Of a stretch of 26,236 bases of DNA, positions 8,408-15,460 are shown piece after piece. The notes beneath the pieces are model-generated. The model was not told where the DNA came from and ran no database searches. It saw nothing but the letters and a program-made list of their open reading frames with translations. The position numbers and the translations under genes are program-made. The stretch's first letter is position 1. Each line of letters opens with the position of its first letter. The stretch comes from Myxococcota bacterium (lineage in GTDB: Bacteria > Myxococcota_A > UBA9160 > PR03): contig JASJBO010000052.1 of NCBI GenBank assembly GCA_030066475.1, positions 1 through 26,236 on the forward strand, written 5' to 3'.

Positions 8408-11188
8408 CTATCGGGCGGCCAGGGCAGCGTCCCCCGGACGGGCGTACTCGCCGCGCAGCGCTGCGCCGGTCTGCGATCCGGCCACGCGCGCGACGGCCGC
8501 CGGCGTGCCCGCGGCGATCACGCGCCCGCCGCCGGGCCCGCCCTCGGGACCCAGGTCGATCAGCCAGTCGGCGCGGCGGATCAGGTCGAGGTTGTGCTCG
8601 ACCACGAGCACGCTGCCGCCGGCGTCGAGCAGCTCGTCCAGGCACGCCAGCAGCACCTCGACGTCGGCGGGGTGGAGCCCCGTGGTGGGCTCGTCCAGCA
8701 CGTAGAGCGACCGGCTGGGCCCCTCCCCGAGTGCGCTCCCGAGCCGCAGCCGCTGGATCTCGCCACCGGAGAGCGTCGAGAGCGGCTGCCCGAGCGTCAG
8801 GTAGCCGAGCCCCACGCGCACGTAGGGCCGCAGCCGCTCGGTCACCGCCGCGTCTTCCGCGAAGAAGGTGGTCGCCTCGTCGAGCGTCATGGCCAGCACG
8901 TCGACGATCGAGCGCCCGCCCAGCGTGACGCGGCGCGCGTCGGCGCGATAGCGGGTGCCGCCGCACTGCTCACAGGGCACCCGCACGTCCTCGAGGAACT
9001 GCATGTCCACCACCACCTCGCCGGCGCCCTCGCACGCCTCGCAGCGACCCCCGGCGACGTTGAACGAGAACCAGCCCGGCGTGAGGCCCAGCGCGCGTGC
9101 CTCGCGGGTGGCGGCGAAGCGGCGCCGGATCCCCTCGAACGCCTTCGAGACGGTCGCCGCGTTCGAGCGCGGGCTGCGCGCCGGGGGATTGGGGTCCACG
9201 ACGACGACCTCGTCCAACGCATCGGCCCCTTCGATGCGCTGGCAGGGCCCGCGCTCGGGATCGTTGCGCAGGTGCCCGACCAGCACCGATCCGACCAGGC
9301 TCGACTTCCCCGCGCCCGACACTCCGGTCACGCACACCAGCTGCCCGAGCGGCACGTCGACGTCCACGCCCTGGAGGTTGTGCGCGGACGCGCCCACCAC
9401 GCGCAGCCGCCCGCGCGCGCGGCGGCGCTTGCGCGGGCGTTGCGCCACCTCGCCGCGCAGCACCCGGCCCGTCGGCGAGCCGGCCTCGCCGCGCAGCCCC
9501 GCGACGGGGCCCTCGTACAGCAGGCGTCCGCCCAGGCGCCCCGCCCCCGGCCCCAGGTCGATCACGTGATCGGCGGCCTCGACGATCTCGGGCGCGTGCT
9601 CCACCACCACGACCGTGTTGCCCTGGTCGCGGATCGAGTGGAGCACCTCGAGCAGGCGCGCGACGTCGCGCGGGTGGAGCCCGACCGAGGGCTCGTCGAG
9701 CACGTAGAGCGCCGCCGTGAGCGTGCCGCCCAGCGCACTCGCGAGCTGGATGCGCTGCGCCTCCCCGCCCGAGAGCGTGCGCATCTGGCGATCGAGGGCG
9801 AGGTACCCGAGCCCGACGCGATCGGCGGTGCGCAGCCGGGCGCGCAGCGCCTCGAGCAGCCGCTCGGCGCGCTCGGCCCGACCGGGGGGCAGCTCGAGGG
9901 CGTCGGCCCAGCGCCGCAGCGCCCCGATCGGCAGCCGGCACAGCTCGCCCAGGTGCTGCTCGTCCACGAAGACCTGGAGCGCCTCGGGCCGCAGCCGCAT
10001 GGCGTCGCAGCCGGGGCACGGATCGAAGCGCCGGTAGCGCGCGATCAGCACGCGCGCCTGCACCTTGTAGCGCTTGCTCTCGAGCCACTCGAAGAAGCCG
10101 CGCACGCCGTACCAGTCGCCCCCGTCGCCCTCGAACACCAGCTCGCGCTGCTGCGGCTCGAGGTCGCACCACGGGCGGGTCTTCGGGATGCGCAGGCGCC
10201 GGCAGGCGTCGAGCAGGTCGTCCTGCATCGCCTGGCCCATCGGGGTCTGGAACGGCGCGATCGCCCCGTCGGCCAGCGAGAGCGCCGGATCGGGGATCAC
10301 GCGCGCCTCGTCGACCGCGGCCACCCGCCCGAAGCCCTGGCAGCTCTCGCAGGCGCCGAGCGGGCTGTTGAACGAGAACAGGGCGGGCTCGGGTGCCGGG
10401 AAGCGCCGTCCGCAGCCGTCGCAGGCGAAGCCCTCGCGGTAGAGTGCGCGCTCACCGCCCTCGGCGGCCACCACCACCAGCTCGCCGTCGCCGCGCGCGA
10501 AGCCGCCCGCGACGGCCTCGACCAGGCGCGCGCGCGACTCGCCGCGCCGCAGCGCAAGACGGTCGATCAGCAGCAGCGCGCTGGCGCGCAGCGGCGCCAG
10601 CTTGCGCGGCGCCAGCTCCGACAGGTCGACCACGGCGCCGTCCTCGTCGAGCAGGCGCGTGTAGCCGTCGCGCAGCAGCTGCTCGTGCAGCGCCGTCGCC
10701 GAGAGCTTGCGACTGCGCGGCAGGGCGGCGCCGATCGCGACGCGCTGACCCTCCCAGCGCCTCAGGATGCGCTCGGCGACGGCCTCGGCCGTGCCGGGCT
10801 CGACGCGCCGGTCGCAGCGCGTGCAGCGCGTCTCACCCACCTTCGCGAACAGCAGCCGCAGCAGGTCGAGGATCTCCGTGGCGGTGCCGACGGTGGAGCG
10901 CGCGTTGGTCACGCGGTTGCGCTGCTCGATCGCGATCGCCGGCGGCAGGTTCCCGATGCGGTCGACCACGGGACGCGCGAGCCGCTCGAGGAACTGCCGC
11001 GCGTAGGTGGAGAGCGACGCCACGTAGCGGCGCTGCCCCTCGGCGTAGAGCGTGTCGAAGGCCAGCGTGGACTTGCCCGAGCCGGACACGCCCGTCACCG
11101 CGGTCAGGCGCCGCAGCGGAACCGCACAGGTGACGCCCTGGAGATTGTGGGAGCGGGCGTTCTCGATCTGGATCGCGGTCTGCGGCAA
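8408..11188 (-). CDS. uvrA: UvrA-type excinuclease ABC ATPase subunit (diverged)
   Basis: A 926-residue protein, close to full UvrA length. Both ABC ATPase halves are intact: Walker A GVSGSGKS at 33-40 and GVSGAGKSS in the second half, signatures LSGGEAQRIQLA and LSGGEIQRLRLG, Walker B LYVLDEPSVGLH and LYVLDEPTTGLH. Zinc cysteine pairs are visible (CTRC, CDGC with CESC, CPGC, CEAC with CEQC), and a UvrB-binding-like region lies at about 120-250, so it is not a UvrA2 lacking that domain. It recognises bulky DNA damage with UvrB. It differs from standard UvrA in places: VEHAPEI instead of VEHDEDT after the first Walker B, and an LSGGEIQRLRLG second signature. It could be a paralogue. The start is TTG with no convincing SD. 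Confidence 0.9.
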   Translation of the reverse strand: MPQTAIQIENARSHNLQGVTCAVPLRRLTAVTGVSGSGKSTLAFDTLYAEGQRRYVASLSTYARQFLERLARPVVDRIGNLPPAIAIEQRNRVTNARSTVGTATEILDLLRLLFAKVGETRCTRCDRRVEPGTAEAVAERILRRWEGQRVAIGAALPRSRKLSATALHEQLLRDGYTRLLDEDGAVVDLSELAPRKLAPLRASALLLIDRLALRRGESRARLVEAVAGGFARGDGELVVVAAEGGERALYREGFACDGCGRRFPAPEPALFSFNSPLGACESCQGFGRVAAVDEARVIPDPALSLADGAIAPFQTPMGQAMQDDLLDACRRLRIPKTRPWCDLEPQQRELVFEGDGGDWYGVRGFFEWLESKRYKVQARVLIARYRRFDPCPGCDAMRLRPEALQVFVDEQHLGELCRLPIGALRRWADALELPPGRAERAERLLEALRARLRTADRVGLGYLALDRQMRTLSGGEAQRIQLASALGGTLTAALYVLDEPSVGLHPRDVARLLEVLHSIRDQGNTVVVVEHAPEIVEAADHVIDLGPGAGRLGGRLLYEGPVAGLRGEAGSPTGRVLRGEVAQRPRKRRRARGRLRVVGASAHNLQGVDVDVPLGQLVCVTGVSGAGKSSLVGSVLVGHLRNDPERGPCQRIEGADALDEVVVVDPNPPARSPRSNAATVSKAFEGIRRRFAATREARALGLTPGWFSFNVAGGRCEACEGAGEVVVDMQFLEDVRVPCEQCGGTRYRADARRVTLGGRSIVDVLAMTLDEATTFFAEDAAVTERLRPYVRVGLGYLTLGQPLSTLSGGEIQRLRLGSALGEGPSRSLYVLDEPTTGLHPADVEVLLACLDELLDAGGSVLVVEHNLDLIRRADWLIDLGPEGGPGGGRVIAAGTPAAVARVAGSQTGAALRGEYARPGDAALAAR

Positions 11189-11200
11189 GGAGGCCCGGGG

Positions 11201-11371
11201 CTACTCCAGCGGGTCGGGCTCGTCGACCACCAGCGTCACGCTGATGTGGTCGCCGGACTCGCTCTGGCCCATGGCCACCAGCTCGACGCCCGGCCGCGCG
11301 GCGAGGAACTTGTTCAGCTCCTCCTCGACCTCCTTCGCGAGGCCGCGAACGACGATCGTGCGCAGCGCCAT
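11201..11371 (-). CDS. small hypothetical protein (56 aa)
   Basis: A 56-residue protein starting MALRTIVVRGLAKEV and ending DEPDPLE. It has a strand-helix-strand pattern: a basic N-terminal strand, the helix AKEVEEELNKFLAARPG, then VELVAMGQ and the strand HISVTLVVDE. It begins 2 nt after the stop of the 114-residue gene and ends 12 nt before uvrA, which supports real translation. It has no C-terminal diglycine, so it is not a MoaD/ThiS sulfur carrier despite the MoeB-like gene upstream. Function unknown. Confidence 0.72.
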   Translation of the reverse strand: MALRTIVVRGLAKEVEEELNKFLAARPGVELVAMGQSESGDHISVTLVVDEPDPLE

Positions 11372-11373
11372 GC

Positions 11374-11718
11374 TCAGCCCTCCCCCCGTTGCGCCTGTCG
11401 CGCGGCGGCCTCGGCGTAGCGCTCCTTGCCCGCCGCCGCCGCGGCTTCGCTCACGGCCCGCCAGCGCTCGGACGGCGGGTCGTCCTCGAGTGCCCGCGTG
11501 AGCTCGCGGAACAGGAAGAAGTCCCCGCCCCGCTCCGCCTCGTCGCGCAGCGTCTCGAGCCGATCGCTCGCGCCCGCCTTGAGCAGGAACACGATCGCCT
11601 CCCAGCCACGCCCCTCCGCGAGGTACGCCTCCGCGATCCGCAGCGCCTGCTCCGCGGACAGCTCGCGCTCCACCACGTGGCGTCGCTCGAGCGGATTCGG
11701 CAGCACGGACCTCGCCAC
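11374..11718 (-). CDS. hypothetical alpha-helical protein (114 aa)
   Basis: A 114-residue protein with a GTG start. It is almost entirely helical and rich in Ala, Glu and Arg. Helices such as LSAEQALRIAEAYLAEGRGWEAIVFLLKAG resemble TPR or HEAT-type pairs, so a protein-interaction role is likely. There is no signal peptide or membrane segment. It lies 4 nt after the MoeB-rhodanese gene and 2 nt before the 56-residue gene. I recognise no named family. Confidence 0.75.
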   Translation of the reverse strand: MARSVLPNPLERRHVVERELSAEQALRIAEAYLAEGRGWEAIVFLLKAGASDRLETLRDEAERGGDFFLFRELTRALEDDPPSERWRAVSEAAAAAGKERYAEAAARQAQRGEG

Positions 11719-11722
11719 GGCT

Positions 11723-12898
11723 CTAGCTCTCCTGCGCGCGCCGGGGCGCGACGTCGGGATCGACCGTGAGCGCCCAGGCCTCGATCCCGCCCGCCAGGTT
11801 CCACACCTGCGCGAATCCCCGTTGCAGCAGGATGCGGCAGGCGCGCGCGCTGCGCACGCCCGACTGGCAGTGCACCACCACCGGCCGCTCCTTCCAGTCC
11901 ATCAGCTCGCCCAGCCGGGCCTCGAGCTCGCCGAGCGGCAGCAGCCGGGCGCCCTCGATCCGCGCGCGGTCGTGCTCGCCGGGCTCGCGCACGTCGAGCA
12001 GCAGGAAGGACTCGCCGCGCTCGCGCATCGCCGCCACCTCGGCGGCGCTGCGTTCCGCCAGCCGCACCTCGGCATCGGCGTCGCGCGTCACGCCGCAGAA
12101 GCCCTCGTAGTCGATCAGCTCGGTCACCGTCGGCGCCTGGCCGCACACCGGGCAGTCGGGATCGCGGCGCAGCCGGAACTCGTCGAAGCGCATCGCGAGC
12201 GCGTCGATCTGCAGCAGGCGGCCGATCAGGGGCTCGCCGATGCCCGTGAGCAGCTTGACGGTCTCGGTGGCCTGCACCAGCGCGATCAGGCCGGGGAGCA
12301 CGCCCAGCACGCCCCCCTCGGCGCAGGAGGGCACGGCGCCGGGCGGCGGGGGCTCCGGATACAGGCAGCGGTAGCAGGGCCCGCGCCGCGCATCGAAGAC
12401 GCTGGCCTGGCCCTCGAAGCGGAAGATCGAGCCGTGCACGTTGGGCTTGCCGAGCAGCACGCAGGCGTCGTTGCTGAGGTAGCGGGTCGGGAAGTTGTCG
12501 GTGCCGTCGACCACGACGTCGTAGTCGGCGAACAGCTCGAGCGCATTGCTCGCGTCGACTCGCAGCGCGTGCAGGTCCACCTGGACGTCGGGGTTCATCG
12601 CGCGCACCCGCTCGCGCGCGACCTCCGCCTTGAGCCGCCCCACGTCGGCCGTGCCGTAGAGCACCTGCCGCTGGAGGTTCGAGGCGTCGACCACGTCGAA
12701 ATCGACCAGTCCGAGCGTCCCTGCGCCCGCCGCGGCCAGGTACTGCGCCAGAGGGCAGCCGAGCCCGCCCGCGCCGATCAGCAGCACGCGCGCCTCGAGC
12801 AGCCGCTGCTGCCCCTCGAGACCGAACTCGGGCAGGGTCAGATGGCGCCGGTAGCGATCGAACTGATCGGGGCGCAGCGGCGGCTTCGCGGTAGCCAT
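11723..12898 (-). CDS. moeB: MoeB/ThiF-type adenylyltransferase fused to a rhodanese domain
   Basis: A 391-residue protein. Residues 1-250 are an E1-like adenylating domain: GAGGLG nucleotide loop at 42-47, DFDVVDASNLQRQ near 66-78, DGTDNFPTRY at 131-140. The zinc cysteines are CYRC (175, 178) and CPVC (249, 252), and Cys192 in PSCAEGG is a candidate catalytic cysteine. Residues about 280-380 are a rhodanese domain with active-site Cys344 in CQSGVR. Such fusions activate the C-terminus of a small sulfur carrier (MoaD, ThiS or CysO type) and supply sulfur; the partner is not in the window. The ATG at 12898 is chosen, although a GTG at 12907 is also possible. It is the first gene of the five-gene minus-strand run. 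Confidence 0.92.
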   Translation of the reverse strand: MATAKPPLRPDQFDRYRRHLTLPEFGLEGQQRLLEARVLLIGAGGLGCPLAQYLAAAGAGTLGLVDFDVVDASNLQRQVLYGTADVGRLKAEVARERVRAMNPDVQVDLHALRVDASNALELFADYDVVVDGTDNFPTRYLSNDACVLLGKPNVHGSIFRFEGQASVFDARRGPCYRCLYPEPPPPGAVPSCAEGGVLGVLPGLIALVQATETVKLLTGIGEPLIGRLLQIDALAMRFDEFRLRRDPDCPVCGQAPTVTELIDYEGFCGVTRDADAEVRLAERSAAEVAAMRERGESFLLLDVREPGEHDRARIEGARLLPLGELEARLGELMDWKERPVVVHCQSGVRSARACRILLQRGFAQVWNLAGGIEAWALTVDPDVAPRRAQES

Positions 12899-12974
12899 GC
12901 TCGACACCGTATCGGACGCCCGAGGGGCCGCAACAAGGGCGAATCGCGCCGCGCCGCGGGCTCCAGGAGCACGA

Positions 12975-13000
12975 AGCCCCCCGCCGGCCGGCGAGGGGCT
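12975..13000 (-). terminator. GC-rich inverted repeat, possible terminator of the secreted-protein gene
   Basis: AGCCCC at 12975-12980 pairs with GGGGCT at 12995-13000, and the centre CGCCGG/CCGGCG also pairs, with one mismatch between. It lies just past the stop of the 107-residue gene. There is no T-run on either side, so intrinsic termination is uncertain; it may only stabilise the mRNA end. Confidence 0.4.
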
Positions 13001-13025
13001 CCGCGGGAGAGGACGGGGCCTACGC

Positions 13026-13349
13026 CTACTCGTCTTCCTCGCGGGGCGGCAGCACCACCACCTTGTAGGCCTTGCGCGGCTTGTCGATGAACTTCCAGTG
13101 GACCGTCGCCCAGTCCTTCTTCTTCAGGTCGCCCCACTTGTCCTTCTCGCCCTCGACGACCGTCTCGTCGACCTTGGTGAAGGACACTTTGTCACCCATG
13201 CGGTTGTCGATGATGATCTTCTTCTTCGTCACCTTGTTGATCTGGCCGGTGAACTCCCGCATCTGGGCGGACCCGGCGGTGGCGAAGCCAAGCGACAACA
13301 CGAGAGCGAGGGCTGCGATCGTGCCAGCCCGGCGAGCGACCTGGAGCAT
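13026..13349 (-). CDS. small secreted lysine-rich protein
   Basis: A 107-residue protein. Residues 1-29 are a Sec signal peptide: MLQVARRAG, then the hydrophobic run IAALALVLSLGFA, then a GSAQ cleavage region. The mature part begins with a strand pattern (EFTGQINKVTKKKIIIDNRMGDKVSF) that suggests a small beta-barrel, and ends in a charged stretch PPREEDE. It is rich in Lys and Asp. The upstream AGGAGG site on this strand (13359-13364, 9 nt before the ATG) confirms the start; a longer in-frame extension runs into the tRNA-Leu gene and is not credible. I recognise no family. It probably sits in the periplasm. Confidence 0.8.
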   Translation of the reverse strand: MLQVARRAGTIAALALVLSLGFATAGSAQMREFTGQINKVTKKKIIIDNRMGDKVSFTKVDETVVEGEKDKWGDLKKKDWATVHWKFIDKPRKAYKVVVLPPREEDE

Positions 13350-13358
13350 CTCGAGAGG

Positions 13359-13364
13359 CCTCCT
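13359..13364 (-). promoter_or_regulatory. Shine-Dalgarno site of the secreted lysine-rich protein
   Basis: AGGAGG on the minus strand ends 9 nt before the ATG at 13349. It excludes the longer open frame that would run through the tRNA-Leu gene. Confidence 0.7.
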
Positions 13365-13481
13365 GCTGGTGCGCCGCGGCGCGGCGGCGCAGGGTGTGGA
13401 TCGTTCGACCACGTTGGACGCGCGGTCGGGCGATGTATTCGTCGGGCAACCCGGTGCCCTCGAGGCTCCCGGGCGGCCGGC

Positions 13482-13568
13482 TGGTGCCGGAGGTGGGATT
13501 CGAACCCACATGGCCGCGTGGCCGGGGCCTTTTGAGGGCCCTGCGTATACCAGTTCCACCACTCCGGC
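13482..13568 (-). tRNA. tRNA-Leu (anticodon CAA)
   Basis: The 87-nt gene has acceptor GCCGGAG/CTCCGGC, an encoded CCA end at 13482-13484 and discriminator A. The anticodon arm is GGGCC-CTCAAAA-GGCCC with CAA at 13532-13534 (read on the minus strand). The T arm GTGGG-TTCGAAT-CCCAC is present, and the long extra arm built on GGCCACGCGGCC is typical of class II leucine tRNAs. It is divergent from tRNA-Ala, 71 nt away. Confidence 0.96.
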
Positions 13569-13578
13569 GGCGGGTCGC

Positions 13579-13606
13579 AGGATACGGAACCAGCCGAGCC
13601 TTTACA
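13579..13606 (-). promoter_or_regulatory. candidate promoter of tRNA-Leu
   Basis: On the minus strand TGTAAA (13606-13601) and TATCCT (13584-13579) are 16 nt apart, placing the transcription start a few bases before the tRNA 5' end at 13568. The -35 hexamer is the same six base pairs used, on the other strand, by the tRNA-Ala promoter. Confidence 0.4.
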
Positions 13607-13629
13607 GCCCCGCGGGTGGGCGATAGCTT
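13601..13629 (+). promoter_or_regulatory. promoter of tRNA-Ala
   Basis: TTTACA at 13601-13606 and TAGCTT at 13624-13629 are exactly 17 nt apart. The expected start is around 13636, just before the tRNA at 13640. Spacing and position are ideal; box matches are fair. Confidence 0.55.
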
Positions 13630-13639
13630 GCCGAATCCC

Positions 13640-13715
<76 letters not shown>

Positions 13716-13742
13716 GGTTTCCCGCGTGATCGCGGAAGCTCC

Positions 13743-13779
13743 AAGGGGGCGCCGGGCTTCGGCCCTGGCGCCCCCTTTT
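13743..13779 (+). terminator. strong intrinsic terminator after tRNA-Ala
   Basis: GGGGGCGCC (13745-13753) pairs with GGCGCCCCC (13767-13775). An inner GGGC-TTCG-GCCC continues the stem with one bulged T and a stable TTCG tetraloop, and TTTT follows at 13776-13779. The flanking AA extends pairing with the T-run. It ends the tRNA-Ala transcript 28 nt after the CCA. Confidence 0.92.
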
Positions 13780-13846
13780 CTCTTCGGGACAGCCGACGCC
13801 GAGTCGATGACCCACGCTGCCCCCCCGGAGGGATGCGAGCGGCGCG

Positions 13847-15127
13847 TCACTCCGCGCGCGCGCCGATCAGGTGCTCGGCAACGCGTGCGGCGACTCGCTC
13901 GTGTCCCTCCGGCAGCGGGTGGATGCCGTCGTCGAAGGCGTACTCGTGCTTCGCCGTGAACAGGTGGGCGAGCGGGAGCAGCGCCACGCCGTGGACGGCC
14001 GCCGCCTCCCGGTAGTGCGCGCGGATCGCCTCCGGCACGTCGAGCGCCGGGTACTCGAGCAGCACCAGGGTGGCGGGGCTATCCGCCACGCGGCGCGCGA
14101 CCCGCTCGAGGCTCGCGCGGTGCAGCGCCAGGTTTCCTTCGAGGTCGTCCCAGCCCGCGTCGCCGCCGCGCAGCGAGCGCAGCGTTCGCAGCGGCCCGGC
14201 CTGAATCAGCTCGGGGACGAAGGGCGGCAGGAAGACCCACTCGACGGCGACGTCCAGCAGGGGATCCCCGCCCGCGTCGATCCGCTGGCGGTGCTCGATC
14301 GAGCGGTAGTACTGGATGCCGCTCATCAGCAGCACGTAGTCCGGCTCGAAGGCGAGCAGCTCGTCGAGCCGCGCCTCGATCTGCACCAGGCTCTGGGAAG
14401 GGATCGCGGCGTTCACGATCTCGACCGGTCCGAGGCCGGCGGCGTCGAGGCGGGCCCCCACGCGTGCGGGATACGCGTCGGCGTTCCGGTACGGGAAGCC
14501 GAAGGTGGTGGAGTCGCCGAGGAATAGCAGACGCAGCGGCGCGCGCTCCCGGTCGCGGGCGCGCTCGACCCGCGCGCCGCGCAGGCCATCGGCGTTGACC
14601 TCGAAGCGGGCGTTCTCCATCAGGCGCGGCGGCTCGCTGGCGCCGAACAGGTAGAAGACGCCGTGAAACAGGTAGAGGCGATTGAGCCAGGGCGACACCA
14701 GCAGGCAGAGCACCAGCAACACGCCGAGCTGTCGCGGCAGCGTCCACCAGTGCGCCGGCCAGCGCACGCCGCGCAGCACGAGGTCCAGGCCCCGGAACGC
14801 TCCGTAGGCGACGAGCGTGCCGGGAACGACGACGAGCGCGACCGGGCCGGTGAGGACCACGCAGACGAGCGCGATCGCCGCCCAACGCCGCTTCGAGCGC
14901 GGCGCCGAGATCCAGGGCCGGGCGCCCCGATGGAAGTAGTAGGCGAAGGCCAGGTAGCCCAGCGCGGCCGGGACGAGCGGCAGCCGCGAGTAGAAGTGGC
15001 GCTCGATGCCGAACACCCAGATCGCGAAGCCGAGGCTGCACGCGCCGAGCAGGTAGAACACGGCGGCCGCAAGGCCGCTGGCGGCGTCGGGCGTCGCGCG
15101 GGGCGGGCTCGGCTCGGGATCGGTCAC
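13847..15127 (-). CDS. membrane-anchored SGNH/GDSL-type hydrolase
   Basis: A 426-residue protein. The N-terminal 165 residues hold about four membrane helices (near 17-40, 52-66, 83-112 and 134-160). The rest is an SGNH hydrolase domain: LLFLGDSTTFGFPY with the nucleophile Ser in GDS at 204-206, an EIVNAAIPSQS block, and the catalytic Asp/His pair in DDGIHPLPEGH near the C-terminus. This resembles alginate- or polysaccharide O-acetyl transfer and esterase proteins tethered to the membrane; the true acyl substrate is unknown. The GTG start overlaps the stop of the small 65-residue gene by GTGA, so the two are translationally coupled. It converges with tRNA-Ala, behind that gene's terminator. 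Confidence 0.85.
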   Translation of the reverse strand: MTDPEPSPPRATPDAASGLAAAVFYLLGACSLGFAIWVFGIERHFYSRLPLVPAALGYLAFAYYFHRGARPWISAPRSKRRWAAIALVCVVLTGPVALVVVPGTLVAYGAFRGLDLVLRGVRWPAHWWTLPRQLGVLLVLCLLVSPWLNRLYLFHGVFYLFGASEPPRLMENARFEVNADGLRGARVERARDRERAPLRLLFLGDSTTFGFPYRNADAYPARVGARLDAAGLGPVEIVNAAIPSQSLVQIEARLDELLAFEPDYVLLMSGIQYYRSIEHRQRIDAGGDPLLDVAVEWVFLPPFVPELIQAGPLRTLRSLRGGDAGWDDLEGNLALHRASLERVARRVADSPATLVLLEYPALDVPEAIRAHYREAAAVHGVALLPLAHLFTAKHEYAFDDGIHPLPEGHERVAARVAEHLIGARAE

Positions 15128-15321
15128 GGAGCGGTCTTCCCGGGGCGGAACCTCTGCGCCAGCGCCGCGGTCCGCCAGTAGAAGTACGACCCGGCGTTGG
15201 TCGCCAGCAGCCAGCGGCCGTCGCGCGTGACGTACGGATAGCGGATCCCCCCGCCCAGAGGCATGTTGCCCAGCCAGCGCAGCGAGCGCCGGTCCAGCGG
15301 ATTCGGGGGCAAATCGGGCAT
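15124..15321 (-). CDS. small protein coupled to the SGNH hydrolase (65 aa)
   Basis: A 65-residue protein beginning MPDLPPNPLDRRSLRWLG and ending RFRPGKTAP. It is not obviously membrane-spanning, though GGIRYPYVTRDGRWLL and GSYFYWRTAALAQRF are hydrophobic and aromatic. I do not recognise it. The four-base GTGA overlap with the hydrolase gene argues for a real, coupled gene. A purine-rich GAGGAG touches the ATG with no spacer, so the exact start is uncertain. A longer in-frame version would overlap the divergent epimerase gene. Confidence 0.6.
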   Translation of the reverse strand: MPDLPPNPLDRRSLRWLGNMPLGGGIRYPYVTRDGRWLLATNAGSYFYWRTAALAQRFRPGKTAP

Positions 15322-15460
15322 CTCCTCGCGCGGCACCGGACTCGAGCCCGGACGATGTCGCACGGGCGGCCCGGCGTGTCGCGCCGCGCCCTTTCCTTCC
15401 CGCGCTTCCGCGGCGGCCCTCGGGGTCGCGGGGGCAAGCCGCTGCGCGTATCCTCGCCGC

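Noticed and set aside
11201..11371. 56-residue gene as a MoaD/ThiS-type sulfur carrier for the MoeB-rhodanese protein
   Set aside because: The product ends in DPLE instead of the required Gly-Gly, and has no ubiquitin-like pattern.
8594..11419. 941-codon plus-strand open frame opposite uvrA
   Set aside because: The minus-strand UvrA has all motifs intact; the opposing frame is a composition artefact.
13350..13562. N-terminal extension of the secreted protein through the tRNA-Leu gene
   Set aside because: It would be encoded across a functional tRNA; signal peptide and SD place the start at 13349.
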